A DNA stretch of 64,000 bases from Corallococcus sp. EGB (GCF_019968905.1 NZ_CP079946.1:2666001-2730000), one strand, 5' to 3'; positions 36,366 to 45,261 are shown, numbered from the stretch's first letter. The notes: generated from the sequence alone by a model not told the origin. Numbers and translations: made by a program.

Positions 36366-36887
36366 TCAAAGAGGGCGCGAAGCGTCCTCATGCGCGGGAA
36401 TACGCGCGCCCTGCTCGAGTGCCGCGCGAGCACGCCGCCGCCCCATCCACAGGGCAAGGCACAGCGAAGGCAGCGTGAGCAGATCCGTGATGTCCACCGT
36501 GTGCACCGTGGGCCGCACCGCGGGAATGCGCGCGCCGGAGAGCAGGGCCCGCAGCGCGAAGAAGGGCCACTGCAGTCCGCCCAGCGCCCAGCGCCACGCA
36601 TTCCCGGCGTCGTGTGAAATCTTCGTCGCGGCGAAGCACAGGCCCGTCAGCACGACCGCCCCCACGAGCACCGCGAACGAAGGCCGGAAGTCCCGCTGGC
36701 GCCGCTGGAAGGCCTTTTCCCACAACGCCTGGAGGAGCACCGGGAACATCGCGAGCCCCGCGACGTCGGAGAGCTTCCCCGTCCACCACGATGGCCAGCG
36801 CGCCTTGAACACGTGGTCGTTCAGCACGAGCAGGACCACGGCCAGGAGCATCCCGGGGTGCAGGAGGCCGCTGGCCGGAAACGGCAT
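36366..36887 (-). CDS. Small polytopic membrane protein, unknown
   Basis: The 173-residue protein begins MPFPASGLLHPGMLLAVVLLVLNDHVFK, with about four hydrophobic segments (LAMFPVLLQALW, AVLVGAVVLTGLCFAA, FALRALLSG, DLLTLPSLCLALWM) and a basic C-terminus. The ATG at 36887 is preferred over 36920 because GAGG lies five bases upstream. Family unknown; it follows no neighbour closely and is divergent from the YCII gene. Confidence 0.6.
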   Translation of the reverse strand: MPFPASGLLHPGMLLAVVLLVLNDHVFKARWPSWWTGKLSDVAGLAMFPVLLQALWEKAFQRRQRDFRPSFAVLVGAVVLTGLCFAATKISHDAGNAWRWALGGLQWPFFALRALLSGARIPAVRPTVHTVDITDLLTLPSLCLALWMGRRRARAALEQGARIPAHEDASRPL

Positions 36888-37101
36888 CCTCGCCTCGTTG
36901 GAGGTCACACCCGCGCGCATGGGCCGCACTGTCACACCCGCGGCCGGGAAAGGGAAAGCCCCGTGATTGCGAGCGCTTGGAGGACGCGGCGGGAAAATAA
37001 AATGGCCGTGTCGATTTCCCCCAGCCCCATTCGTTGCCTCCCTGAAAGCAGGACGACGAACACACCCCGCGGCCCCAGGGCGCGCGGCAGGAGATACGAC
37101 C

Positions 37102-37530
37102 GTGCGCTTCATGATCATCCGCAGGGCGGACAAGGACACCGAGGCCGGCGTCCTCCCGGACGAGAAGCTGCTCGCCGCGATGGGCGCGTACAACGAGGAG
37201 ATGGTGAAGGCGGGCGTGATGCTCCAGGGGGAGGGCCTCCACCCCAGCAGCAAGGGCGCGCGCGTGAAGTTCACGAACGGCAAGCCCACCATCATCGACG
37301 GGCCCTTCACGGAGACGAAGGAGCTCATCGCGGGCTTCTCCCTCATCCAGGTGAAGTCGCGCGAGGAGGCGCTGGAGTGGCTCAAGCGTTGGCCCTCCTT
37401 CGACGGGGGCGGCAACGTGGAGCTGGAGCTGCGCCAGGTCTACGAAGACGACGACTTCGGCGCCGAGTTCACGCCCGAGCTGCGCGAGCAGGAAGCGCGC
37501 ATCCGCGAGCAGGCGGCGAAGAACCGTTAG
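37102..37530 (+). CDS. YCII/DGPF-domain protein
   Basis: The 142-residue product (GTG 37102, preceded by AGGAG) contains MIIRRADKDTEAG, the central VKFTNGKPTIIDGPFTETKELIAGF block and LIQVKSREEALEWLKRWP, i.e. the DGPF/YCII fold. Such proteins are small ferredoxin-like dimers often found beside ECF sigma factors or dehalogenase-like genes; the reaction is generally unknown. Here it stands alone upstream of a broken serine hydrolase. Function cannot be stated. Confidence 0.85.
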   Translation: MRFMIIRRADKDTEAGVLPDEKLLAAMGAYNEEMVKAGVMLQGEGLHPSSKGARVKFTNGKPTIIDGPFTETKELIAGFSLIQVKSREEALEWLKRWPSFDGGGNVELELRQVYEDDDFGAEFTPELREQEARIREQAAKNR

Positions 37531-37548
37531 GTCGCGCTGGCACGGCTC

Positions 37549-37779
37549 TTGTGGTGGAGCCCCCGCTTCGTCAGCAACGGCACGCCCTTAGAGGTGTTCT
37601 TCTCGCTCGGCAACGGGGGACAGTACGTCTTCGTCGCACCTTCGCTGGGCGTCACCGCGGCCTTCACCGCCAGCCATTATAATGATGCGGGCTTGAGGCT
37701 CCCCCTGATGCACTTCGGGCGGTACGTGCTGCCGGCGGCGCTCGGACTGGAGCGGCCGGCGACGCCGGGCGGCGGCTGA
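37549..37779 (+). pseudogene. C-terminal remnant of a beta-lactamase-family serine hydrolase
   Basis: The 76-residue frame reads FSLGNGGQYVFVAPSLGVTAAFTASHYNDAGLRLP and RYVLPAALG, the conserved closing segment of class C beta-lactamase-related hydrolases (usual form: GNGGQ-I/V-FV-P-LD-V). The catalytic SxxK and YxN motifs are absent and the preceding DNA encodes the end of the YCII gene, so this is a 3' remnant. Confidence 0.65.
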
Positions 37780-37898
37780 GCTGCCGGGCCTCGTGTCCTC
37801 CTCCCGACGGTGGAGGGCCGGGGCACATCGGGATTCCGACGGGGAGGCGTGCTTCGTGGATGACCCCGCCCGCGAGGGTGGGCAGGTTGCGCCCTCGC

Positions 37899-40445
37899 AT
37901 GGCACCTCCTTCGAAAGCCCCCCGCTCCCGCAAGACTCCCGACCCCTCCGGCTTCGTCCGCGTCCGGGGCGCACGTGAGCACAACCTGAAGCACGTGGAC
38001 GTGGACGTCCCGCGCGACGCGCTGGTGGTCTTCACCGGCGTGTCGGGCTCCGGCAAGTCGTCGCTCGCCTTCGGGACGCTCTACGCGGAGGCGCAGCGGC
38101 GCTACTTCGAATCCGTGGCCCCGTATGCCCGGCGGCTGATTGATCAGGTGGGCGTGCCGGAGGTGGACGCCATCGAAGGGCTGCCCCCAGCGGTGGCGCT
38201 CCAGCAGCACCGGGGCGCGCCGACGTCGCGCTCGTCGGTGGGCAGCGTGACGACGCTGTCGAACTCCCTGCGCATGCTCTACTCGCGCGCGGGCACCTAC
38301 CCGCCGAAGGTGGAGCGGCTGGACTCGGACGCCTTCTCACCGAATACGCCCGCGGGCGCGTGCCCGAAGTGCCACGGCATCGGCCGCGTGTTCGAGGTGA
38401 CCGAGCGCTCCATGGTGCCGGATGACTCCCTGAGCATCCGCGAGCGCGCCGTCGCCGCGTGGCCGCCCGCGTGGCACGGCCAGAACCTGCGCGACATCCT
38501 GGTGACGCTCGGGTACGACATCGACAAGCCCTGGCGCGACCTGCCGAAGAAGGACCGCCAGTGGATCCTCTTCACCGACGAGCAGCCCACCGTCCCCGTC
38601 TACGCGGGCTTCACGTCCGCGGAGGTGAAGCGCGCCATCGCCCGCAAGGAGCCGCCCAGCTACATGGGCACCTTCACGGGAGCGAAGCGCTACGTGATGA
38701 CCACCTTCGCGACGACCCAGAGCGCGATGATGAAGAAGCGCGTCGCCCGCTACATGGTCGCCAGCGACTGCTCGCTGTGCGAGGGCAAGCGCCTGAAGCG
38801 CGAGTCGCTGTCCGTGAAGTTCGCGGGCCTCGACATCGGGGACCTGTCCCGCCTGCCGCTGGAGCAGGTCGCGGCGCTCATCCGGCCCACGGCGGAAGGG
38901 AAGGGGAAGGACGCGGAAGGCATGGCCCGCGAACACCCGGAGAAGCTCATCGTCGCCCAGCGCATCACCCGGGACCTGCTCGCGCGCATCCAGGTGCTGA
39001 CGGACCTGGGTCTGGGCTACCTGTCGCTGGAGCGCAGCACGCCCACGCTGTCACCGGGTGAGTTGCAGCGGCTGCGGCTGGCCACGCAGGTGCGGTCCAA
39101 CCTCTTCGGCGTCGTGTACGTGATGGATGAGCCGTCCGCCGGCCTGCACCCCGCGGACACGGAGTCGCTGCTCACCGCGCTGGACCGGCTGAAGGAGGCG
39201 GGCAACTCGCTGTTCGTGGTGGAGCACGAGGTGGACGTCATCCGTCACGCGGATTGGATCGTCGACGTGGGCCCGGCCGCCGGTGAGCACGGCGGACGCG
39301 TGCTCTACAGCGGGGTGCCCGAAGGGCTGGCGAAGGTGGAGGCGTCCCGCACGCGGCGCTACCTCTTCGAGGAGGAGGCCGTGCGCCGCCGCACGCCCCG
39401 CAAGCCCACCGGGCGGCTGCGCCTGGAGGGCGTGAAGCGCAACAACCTGCGCGGCCTGGACGTGGACTTCCCGCTGGGTGTCTTCACCACGGTGACGGGC
39501 GTGTCCGGCTCCGGCAAGTCCAGCCTCGTGAGCCAGGCGCTGGTGGAGCTGGTGGCGGCGCGGCTGGGCCAGTCGCTGGCGCCGGAAGAAGAGGAGGGCG
39601 AGCCGCTGGACCGCGAGCCGGTGATGGCGAGTGAGGGCCATATAAATGAGGGAATGGAGGCCATCCGCCGCCTGGTGACGGTGGATCAGAAGCCCATCGG
39701 CCGCACGCCGCGCTCCAACCTGGCCACGTACACGGGCCTGTTCGACCACGTGCGCAAGCTGTTCGCGGCGACGCCGCTTTCGAAGTCGCGCAAGTACGGC
39801 GCGGGGCGCTTCTCCTTCAACACGGCGGGAGGCCGCTGCGACACGTGCGAGGGCGAGGGCTTCGTCAGCGTGGAGCTGCTCTTCCTGCCCAGCGTGTACG
39901 CGCCGTGCCCCACGTGCCACGGCACCCGCTACAACGCGAAGACGCTGGAGGTGCGCTACCGCGAGAAGAACATCGCGGACGTGCTCGGGATGACGGTGGA
40001 CGGCGCCTTCGACTTCTTCCAGGACGAGCCGCCGCTCCAGCGCGCGCTCAGGGTGCTGCGCGACGTGGGCCTGGGCTACCTGCGGCTGGGGCAGCCCGCG
40101 ACGGAGCTGTCCGGCGGTGAGGCCCAGCGCATCAAGCTGGCCACCGAGCTGCAGCGCACGCAGCACGGCGACACGCTCTACGTGCTGGACGAGCCCACCA
40201 CCGGCCTGCACCCCGCGGACGTGGACAAGCTGATGGCGCAGCTGGACGGACTGGTGGATGCGGGCAACACGGTCATCGTCGTGGAGCACGACCTGCGCGT
40301 CATCGCCGCCAGCGACCACGTCATCGACGTGGGGCCCGGGGCGGGCAACGCCGGCGGCCGCGTGGTGGCGCAGGGCACGCCTGAGCAGGTGGCGAAGGTG
40401 AAGGAGAGCCGCACCGCTCCGTACCTGGCGCGAACGCTCGGGTGA
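37899..40445 (+). CDS. Short UvrA paralogue (UvrA2/class II type)
   Basis: The 848-residue protein has two ABC-type ATPase halves, each with Walker A GVSGSGKSS (47-55 and about 534-542), signature LSPGELQRL / LSGGEAQRI and Walker B VMDEPSAGLHP / LDEPTTGLHP. Zinc-type CxxC pairs occur as CPKCHG, CSLCEG, CDTCEG and CPTCHG. Canonical UvrA is about 940 residues; this one lacks roughly 100, consistent with UvrA2 proteins that have lost the UvrB-binding insert and often relate to drug resistance. It probably binds damaged or drug-modified DNA. No uvrB is near. The start at 37899 is chosen over 37860 as the first ATG close to the conserved sequence; the ribosome binding site is poor. Confidence 0.85.
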   Translation: MAPPSKAPRSRKTPDPSGFVRVRGAREHNLKHVDVDVPRDALVVFTGVSGSGKSSLAFGTLYAEAQRRYFESVAPYARRLIDQVGVPEVDAIEGLPPAVALQQHRGAPTSRSSVGSVTTLSNSLRMLYSRAGTYPPKVERLDSDAFSPNTPAGACPKCHGIGRVFEVTERSMVPDDSLSIRERAVAAWPPAWHGQNLRDILVTLGYDIDKPWRDLPKKDRQWILFTDEQPTVPVYAGFTSAEVKRAIARKEPPSYMGTFTGAKRYVMTTFATTQSAMMKKRVARYMVASDCSLCEGKRLKRESLSVKFAGLDIGDLSRLPLEQVAALIRPTAEGKGKDAEGMAREHPEKLIVAQRITRDLLARIQVLTDLGLGYLSLERSTPTLSPGELQRLRLATQVRSNLFGVVYVMDEPSAGLHPADTESLLTALDRLKEAGNSLFVVEHEVDVIRHADWIVDVGPAAGEHGGRVLYSGVPEGLAKVEASRTRRYLFEEEAVRRRTPRKPTGRLRLEGVKRNNLRGLDVDFPLGVFTTVTGVSGSGKSSLVSQALVELVAARLGQSLAPEEEEGEPLDREPVMASEGHINEGMEAIRRLVTVDQKPIGRTPRSNLATYTGLFDHVRKLFAATPLSKSRKYGAGRFSFNTAGGRCDTCEGEGFVSVELLFLPSVYAPCPTCHGTRYNAKTLEVRYREKNIADVLGMTVDGAFDFFQDEPPLQRALRVLRDVGLGYLRLGQPATELSGGEAQRIKLATELQRTQHGDTLYVLDEPTTGLHPADVDKLMAQLDGLVDAGNTVIVVEHDLRVIAASDHVIDVGPGAGNAGGRVVAQGTPEQVAKVKESRTAPYLARTLG

Positions 40446-40472
40446 CGGAGCGGTGGGACGGCGGGGACGTGC

Positions 40473-41243
40473 TCAGTCCTTGCCGCCGTTGCGGTCGTGG
40501 TCGTCGGAGTCCTCGCCACCGTTGCGGTCGTGGTCGTCGAAGGCGTCGACGGACTTCTGGATGTTGTTCTCCAGTTGCGACCGAGCGCTGGACTCGCGCG
40601 GGTCGAGCCGCTTGCCGTCCTTGTCGGTGAACCATCCGCTCGGGTCGATGTTGAAGGTCACGTTCTGGTCGTCGCCCTCGACGATCTCGAAGCTCACCTT
40701 GCGCTCCTGCTCCACGCGCAGGCTGGAGACGAACTGGAAGGGCTCGCCGTCGATGTGGCCGTCGATGATCAGCGACGCGCCCTGGTCCGCCAGCTCCTTC
40801 AAACCGCCCGTGGCGTTCGCGGGGTCGACCTTGCCGATGTCGAATTCAATCTCGTCGTAGGTCCCGACATCCACGGCGATGTCCTGCAGGCGCACCACCT
40901 GGCCGTCCAGCGCCGTGCCGGACAGGTCGATGAGGAACGACCCCGTGCGCTGCTTGTGCTCGCCCTTGTCCTCGCTGGTTCCGGCGTCCGTCCCAGCGTC
41001 GGAGTCGTCGTCGGAGCGGTCGTCATGATGACCCTCGCGCTTGAGCTCCAGCTCGCGGACCGACAGCCGCACGCGCTCCACGGTGATGCCATTGGAGAGC
41101 CCCAGCCGCTGGCTGGCCGTGCGCGTCAGGGCCGAGCCCGTGACCGCGCTCCCCATCCGCGTGCTCAACCCCACCGAGGACGTGCTGTTGCCGCACGCGG
41201 ACAGCCACATGAGGGACGCGAACAGACCGATGAAACGACGCAT
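40473..41243 (-). CDS. DUF4382-like lipoprotein with acidic repeat tail
   Basis: The 256-residue product has a lipoprotein signal (FIGLFASLMWLSAC) and a beta-rich domain (ITVERVRLSVRELELK, GSFLIDLSGTALDGQVVRLQDIAVDVGTYDEIEFDI, NVTFNIDPSGWF) of the DUF4382 type, an immunoglobulin-like fold in surface lipoproteins. The C-terminus has two copies of DDHDRNGG, encoded by a 33-bp DNA repeat (40488 and 40521). It is divergent from the ECF sigma operon 330 bp away and resembles in its acidic tail the last lipoprotein of that operon, so it may be a target of the sigma factor. Confidence 0.75.
   Translation of the reverse strand: MRRFIGLFASLMWLSACGNSTSSVGLSTRMGSAVTGSALTRTASQRLGLSNGITVERVRLSVRELELKREGHHDDRSDDDSDAGTDAGTSEDKGEHKQRTGSFLIDLSGTALDGQVVRLQDIAVDVGTYDEIEFDIGKVDPANATGGLKELADQGASLIIDGHIDGEPFQFVSSLRVEQERKVSFEIVEGDDQNVTFNIDPSGWFTDKDGKRLDPRESSARSQLENNIQKSVDAFDDHDRNGGEDSDDHDRNGGKD
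40488..40539. repeat. 33-bp tandem repeat encoding DDHDRNGG
   Basis: Two copies of the 19-nt GTTGCGGTCGTGGTCGTCG, at 40488-40506 and 40521-40539, with period 33 bp (11 codons), encode the repeated acidic end of the lipoprotein. Confidence 0.85.
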
Positions 41244-41573
41244 GACGAGTGTCTCCTGGTTCCGGTGGGGACGCCGGGCCCTTGGGCTCGCACCGGCCGT
41301 GCGATGCCCGCCCGTCAGCCCTTCCGCTGAAGGAAAGGAGTCCGGCCGCCCAAAACGGCCACGGGCCGATTTTCCAGCGTGATTTTTCCCGGGGGCTTCG
41401 ACCGGACGGGCGTGGCCGGAAAAGCCCCCCGTGACTCCTTCCCCTCGCACGGAGTACTGAACAGGGGTCATGGCTTGCATTCGCTCACCTGGACCGGCAT
41501 CGCCCTGGGCGAGCTGCCCCCACACGCGGCCGTCGCGCGCGTGCGCGGAGCGCGTGGGGACGGGGAGGGCACC
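41244..41573. other. Divergent promoter region of the sigma locus
   Basis: This 330-bp gap contains the promoters of both flanking transcripts. An 8-nt inverted repeat (GGGGGCTT at 41391-41398, AAGCCCCC at 41422-41429) is the only structure seen. No pair of ECF-type boxes could be recognised with confidence. Confidence 0.4.
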
Positions 41574-42146
41574 ATGACGGAGCTGGAGCTGGCGGACTGC
41601 ATCCGCCGGGCGGCGCGGGGAGAGCAGGCCGCGTGCGGTCAGCTCTACCAGCGCTTCCATGGGGCCGTGCGCCGCGTGGCCCAGGGATCGGGTGTCCTGG
41701 GGGCGGCGGAGGTGGAGGACGCCGTGCAGGAGACGTTCGTGCGCGCCTTCCGCGAGCTGCCCCGGCTCCAGCATCCGCGCGCGTTCAGCGGCTGGCTGCT
41801 GACCATCGCGAGGCATCACGCCTACGCGCTCAGTCGAGGCGCGAAGGCCCGGGCCCGCGTGGCGGAGGACCTGGCGCGGGAGGTGGACACCGCCGCGCCC
41901 GCGCTGCCGCCGTCGTTGACGCTGGAGCGCCGCGTGGCCGTGGTGCGCGAGCTCATCGAAGGGCTGCCCGAGGGCCCGGAGAAGGAGACCGCCCGACTCT
42001 TCTATCTGGAGGGCGAGCTGAGCGCGCGGGAGATCGCCGACAAGCTAGGGCTGGGCAAGAGCGCGGTGACGATGCGGCTGGAGCGCTTCCGGGCCCGCGT
42101 GAAGCGCGAGCTGCTGGCGCGGCTGCTGGCCGCGGAGGTGGGCTGA
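41574..42146 (+). CDS. ECF-type RNA polymerase sigma factor
   Basis: The 190-residue protein has region 2 (LYQRFHGAVRRVAQG, EVEDAVQETFVRAFRELPRLQHPRAFSGWLLTIARHHA) and region 4 (LPEGPEKETARLFYLEGELSAREIADKLGLGKSAVTMRLERFRARVKREL) with the helix-turn-helix intact, and no region 3, as in ECF factors. GGGGAGGG lies upstream of ATG 41574. The next gene, a membrane protein, starts 3 bp downstream and is its probable anti-sigma factor. It would drive its own operon, including the caspase-like lipoprotein, in response to an envelope signal. Confidence 0.9.
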   Translation: MTELELADCIRRAARGEQAACGQLYQRFHGAVRRVAQGSGVLGAAEVEDAVQETFVRAFRELPRLQHPRAFSGWLLTIARHHAYALSRGAKARARVAEDLAREVDTAAPALPPSLTLERRVAVVRELIEGLPEGPEKETARLFYLEGELSAREIADKLGLGKSAVTMRLERFRARVKRELLARLLAAEVG

Positions 42147-42149
42147 ATC

Positions 42150-42947
42150 ATGGGCGCGAGCGACAGACACCTGGACGTGGAGTCCGCGAAGCAGCTCGAA
42201 CGGCGGGAGCCCGAAGCGGTGCGCTACTTCGCCGAGCACCTCGCGCATCCCTGCGAGACGTGCGAGGCGTTCCTCGCCCGCGAGGACGCGGAGCCCGATG
42301 CGTTCCCGGGGCTGGACGCGATGACGGATGAGGCGCTCGTCGAAGCCTCGGGCCGCCCCATCCGGGAGGACGCGGTCGGTTGGGCGCGCGTGCGCCGGAA
42401 GATGGGCTCGCCGCGACGCGCATGGCTGACCGGAGGACTGGGGGCGGCGGCCGCCGCCGTCATCCTGGCCCTCGTGGTGCGCCCGGGGCCCGGAGGACCG
42501 GGCAGCGTGGAGCCACCTTCTCAGCGCATCAAGGGCACCGCGCCGCTGGCGCTGGAGCTCACGGCCGCGGCGCAGTTGCCCGACGGTGAGGTGCGCGCGG
42601 TCGCGGAGGACGCGGTGCTGCCGCCCGAGGCCGTGGTGCTCCTGCGCTACCACGCCAGTGAGTCCGCGGACGCACTGTTGGTGCGCGAAGCCCCGGGCGT
42701 GCCGCCGCAGGTTTTGGGCCGCCATGTATTGACGCCGGGCACGCACGACCTGCGCGACGGCGAGGAGCTGGCGGGTGTGTCCCTGGAGGACGAGCACGGA
42801 GCGGTGACGCTGGTGCTGGTCGCCTGGCCGCATGACGACCAGGGCGCCGCGGCGCTGGAGGCGGCGCGCGTCAGCGGGCGGGTGCCTCCGGAAGCGGCCC
42901 AGGCCCGCCTTCGCTTGAGGGTGGAGTCAGGGCATGCTGCTCCCTGA
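42150..42947 (+). CDS. Single-pass membrane protein, probable anti-sigma factor
   Basis: The 265-residue product has a cytoplasmic N-terminal part of about 90 residues, one transmembrane segment (AWLTGGLGAAAAAVILALVV) and a periplasmic beta-rich domain. The N-terminus contains HLAHPCETC, close to but not exactly the zinc-binding HxxxCxxC pattern of ZAS anti-sigma factors. Position right after an ECF sigma gene, with a 3-bp gap, and topology both fit an anti-sigma factor that binds the sigma factor in the cytoplasm and senses a periplasmic signal. Homology is not otherwise recognisable. Confidence 0.75.
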   Translation: MGASDRHLDVESAKQLERREPEAVRYFAEHLAHPCETCEAFLAREDAEPDAFPGLDAMTDEALVEASGRPIREDAVGWARVRRKMGSPRRAWLTGGLGAAAAAVILALVVRPGPGGPGSVEPPSQRIKGTAPLALELTAAAQLPDGEVRAVAEDAVLPPEAVVLLRYHASESADALLVREAPGVPPQVLGRHVLTPGTHDLRDGEELAGVSLEDEHGAVTLVLVAWPHDDQGAAALEAARVSGRVPPEAAQARLRLRVESGHAAP

Positions 42948-42957
42948 GGAGCCGCGC

Positions 42958-44619
42958 GTGTCCCGCCTGCTGTTCATCCCCATGGTGCTGGCGCTGGTGG
43001 CGCTCGGCGCGTGCCGCTCCGTGGAGCCACGGGAGAAGGGCCGCGCGGTGCGGGTGCGCCTGGACGACGGCGTGCTCGCCTCCGCGCAGGAGGGCGAGCG
43101 GCACGCGCTGCTCGTCGGCATCTCCGCGTACACGGACCCCGCCTGGAACGGGCTGCGCTACGCGGCGAAGGACGCGGAGGACCTGGGCCGCGTGCTGGCG
43201 GATCCAGCGCGCGGGGGCTTCCGCTCCGTGACGGTGCTCACCCGGTCCGAGCAGACGACGCGCACCGCGGTGCTCGCCGCGCTCCAGGCGCTGGGCGCGC
43301 GGCCGTGGCGTCCCCAGGACACGGTGGTCGTGTATGTGTCCGGGCACGGCTCGCTGGCGCGCGACGCGAGAGGCGAGCTCCAGCGCTACCTGGTGACGTC
43401 CGACACGCGCTACCGGGACGTGGCCGGCACGGGGCTGGACATGGCCACGCTGGAGCAGTCGCTGGAGCGACTGGGCTCGCGGCGGCGCGTGCTGATCCTG
43501 GCCACCTGTCACAGCGGCACGGGCAAGTCGCTGCTGCCCCCGGAGGTCCGCGACGAGCTCGCGCACACCAAGGCGTCCTTCCTGCCTCAGCCGTTGGAGG
43601 CGGCGAGCCGCGCCTCGCTGGTGCTGTCCGCCAGCGATTGGGGAGAGGCCGCGCGCGAGGACGACGCGCTGACCAACGACATCTACACGCACTTCCTCAT
43701 CGAGGCGCTCGACGGACGCGGCGACCGCAACCGCGATGGCGCCGTGAGCGCCACCGAGGCCCATGACTGGGCCCGCCGTAACACCTGGGCCTATACGGAA
43801 GGGCGCCAGCGCCCCAGCGCGCAGATTCTGGAAGTGGGCGCGGATCCGGTGCTGCTCTCCGGCTCGTTGCAGCGGCCGGGGCAGCCAGAGGTCTTCTCCT
43901 ACAGCGCCAGGCTGGAGGGCTTCACCCTCAAGGTGGACGGACAGGAGGCCGGTGAGCTGCCCGGCGGCGTGGTGGTGCCAGAGGGCCGGCGCAAGCTGGA
44001 GCTGCGCAAGGGAGGCCAGGTGTTGTGGGAGGACACCGTGGCGCTGCGCTCCGGCGAGCGGCGCGAGCTGGAGGCCTTGCTGCGTCCCATGGCGGACGGG
44101 CCCAGGCGCACGGTGACGCTGGGCGGGGGGGTGCTCGGCTTCCTGGACGGGAAGAGCCGCGAGCAGGTGCTGCCCGCGTCGGCGCAGGCGGGAGTAGGGC
44201 TGGGATGGGAGGGCGTGCTCCTGGACGGGAAGCTGGACCTCTGGGTGGACGTGGCGGCGGGGCAGGGGAGCCAGTCACTGCGATTGGATCCGGGCGGCGA
44301 CGTCCCGGTGCGGCACCGCACGCTGCTCGTGGGCGTGACAGTGGGACCCACGTGGAAGTGGGGCCGGCTGGGCCTGTCCACCGGTCCGCGAGTGGCCGGA
44401 TTGTGGCTGCAACGCTCCTTCCAGTTGGAGCTGTTGGACCGGAACGAGCAGTACGTCACTGTCTGGCCGGGATGGATGGCCGCGCTGTCGTTCCGCTTCA
44501 GCCCTGTGTGGATGGTGGAGGCGCTCGCGCAGGCGTTATGGGCCTACGTCCCGGTGGACGGACAGACGCGCACGGTGGGCTTTGGAGGCCTGATGCTGGC
44601 CGGAGGGTACCGCTTCTGA
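42958..44619 (+). CDS. Caspase-fold (peptidase C14) lipoprotein with beta-rich C-terminal part
   Basis: Read from GTG 42958 (GAGGAG just upstream), the 553-residue protein has a lipoprotein signal ending in LVALGAC. Residues 45-300 form a caspase-type domain: ALLVGISAY, VVVYVSGHG with catalytic His130, and VLILATCHSGTGK with catalytic Cys184; SASDWGEAAREDD and DIYTHFLIEAL follow. After it comes a PEGA-like segment (FTLKVDGQEAGELPGGVVV) and a glycine-rich beta-strand region. As a lipoprotein it would face the periplasm or outside, unusual for this fold. It is the third gene of an operon with an ECF sigma and its anti-sigma candidate. An ATG at 42934 is an alternative start overlapping the previous gene. 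Confidence 0.88.
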   Translation: MSRLLFIPMVLALVALGACRSVEPREKGRAVRVRLDDGVLASAQEGERHALLVGISAYTDPAWNGLRYAAKDAEDLGRVLADPARGGFRSVTVLTRSEQTTRTAVLAALQALGARPWRPQDTVVVYVSGHGSLARDARGELQRYLVTSDTRYRDVAGTGLDMATLEQSLERLGSRRRVLILATCHSGTGKSLLPPEVRDELAHTKASFLPQPLEAASRASLVLSASDWGEAAREDDALTNDIYTHFLIEALDGRGDRNRDGAVSATEAHDWARRNTWAYTEGRQRPSAQILEVGADPVLLSGSLQRPGQPEVFSYSARLEGFTLKVDGQEAGELPGGVVVPEGRRKLELRKGGQVLWEDTVALRSGERRELEALLRPMADGPRRTVTLGGGVLGFLDGKSREQVLPASAQAGVGLGWEGVLLDGKLDLWVDVAAGQGSQSLRLDPGGDVPVRHRTLLVGVTVGPTWKWGRLGLSTGPRVAGLWLQRSFQLELLDRNEQYVTVWPGWMAALSFRFSPVWMVEALAQALWAYVPVDGQTRTVGFGGLMLAGGYRF

Positions 44620-45257
44620 TGCGAGCCAGGAATTGTGGCAGGGCCCTGGGAGCGCTGGTGTTGGCGCTCGTGGGCTGTGGCGGTTTCGACAACGGGGACC
44701 TGCGCACGGGCACCGTGCGGGGCCGCGTGCTGGGCGCGGAGGCCGGCGTGGCGCGCGTCAACGTGATGGGCGACTCGGAGCTGCGCGCGACGGTGGGCGC
44801 GGACGGCCGCTTCGAACTGGACGGCGTGCCGGCGAGGTCGCTGGAACTGTACGTCGTCGCCTCCCGCACGCAGGCGGCGAGGACGACCGTGGTGGCGCGG
44901 GGCGCGAGGGTCACCGACGTGGGTGACATCCAGGCCAGGCCCGGGGCCTTCCTCACCGTGCGAGTGCGGGACGAGAAGGGCGCCATTCCGCCCGACGTCG
45001 AGGTGGAGCTGCGAGGCACGGGAGAAGACCGCGCCAAGGTGGACACGAGCCGCGGCGAGGTGCGCCTGGGGCCGCTGCCCGCGGGCTGCTACTCGCTGGA
45101 GGTCAAGGCCGACGACCTGGAGGACGTGGAGACGCAGGTCTGCGTCCGTGAAGGCGAGGAGCGCGTGCAGGCCATCACGCTGCCTGCGGACGACAAGGGC
45201 GGAGGGGACGACGACGGCGGCAGCGATGACCACGGCGGCGGCCGGGACGGCGGCTGA
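44619..45257 (+). CDS. Lipoprotein with carboxypeptidase-regulatory-like domains and acidic tail
   Basis: The ATG at 44619 overlaps the stop of the caspase-like gene (TGATG). The 212-residue product has a lipoprotein signal (ALGALVLALVGC) and two beta-sandwich repeats: GTVRGRVLGAEAGVARVNV with ELRATVGADGRFELDGVP, then LTVRVRDEKGAIPPDVEV with GEVRLGPLPAGCYSLEV. These are carboxypeptidase-regulatory or transthyretin-like modules that commonly bind proteins or surfaces. The end is DDDGGSDDHGGGRDGG, acidic and glycine-rich like that of the divergent DUF4382-like lipoprotein. It is the fourth gene of the sigma operon. Confidence 0.8.
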   Translation: MRARNCGRALGALVLALVGCGGFDNGDLRTGTVRGRVLGAEAGVARVNVMGDSELRATVGADGRFELDGVPARSLELYVVASRTQAARTTVVARGARVTDVGDIQARPGAFLTVRVRDEKGAIPPDVEVELRGTGEDRAKVDTSRGEVRLGPLPAGCYSLEVKADDLEDVETQVCVREGEERVQAITLPADDKGGGDDDGGSDDHGGGRDGG

Positions 45258-45261
45258 ATCG

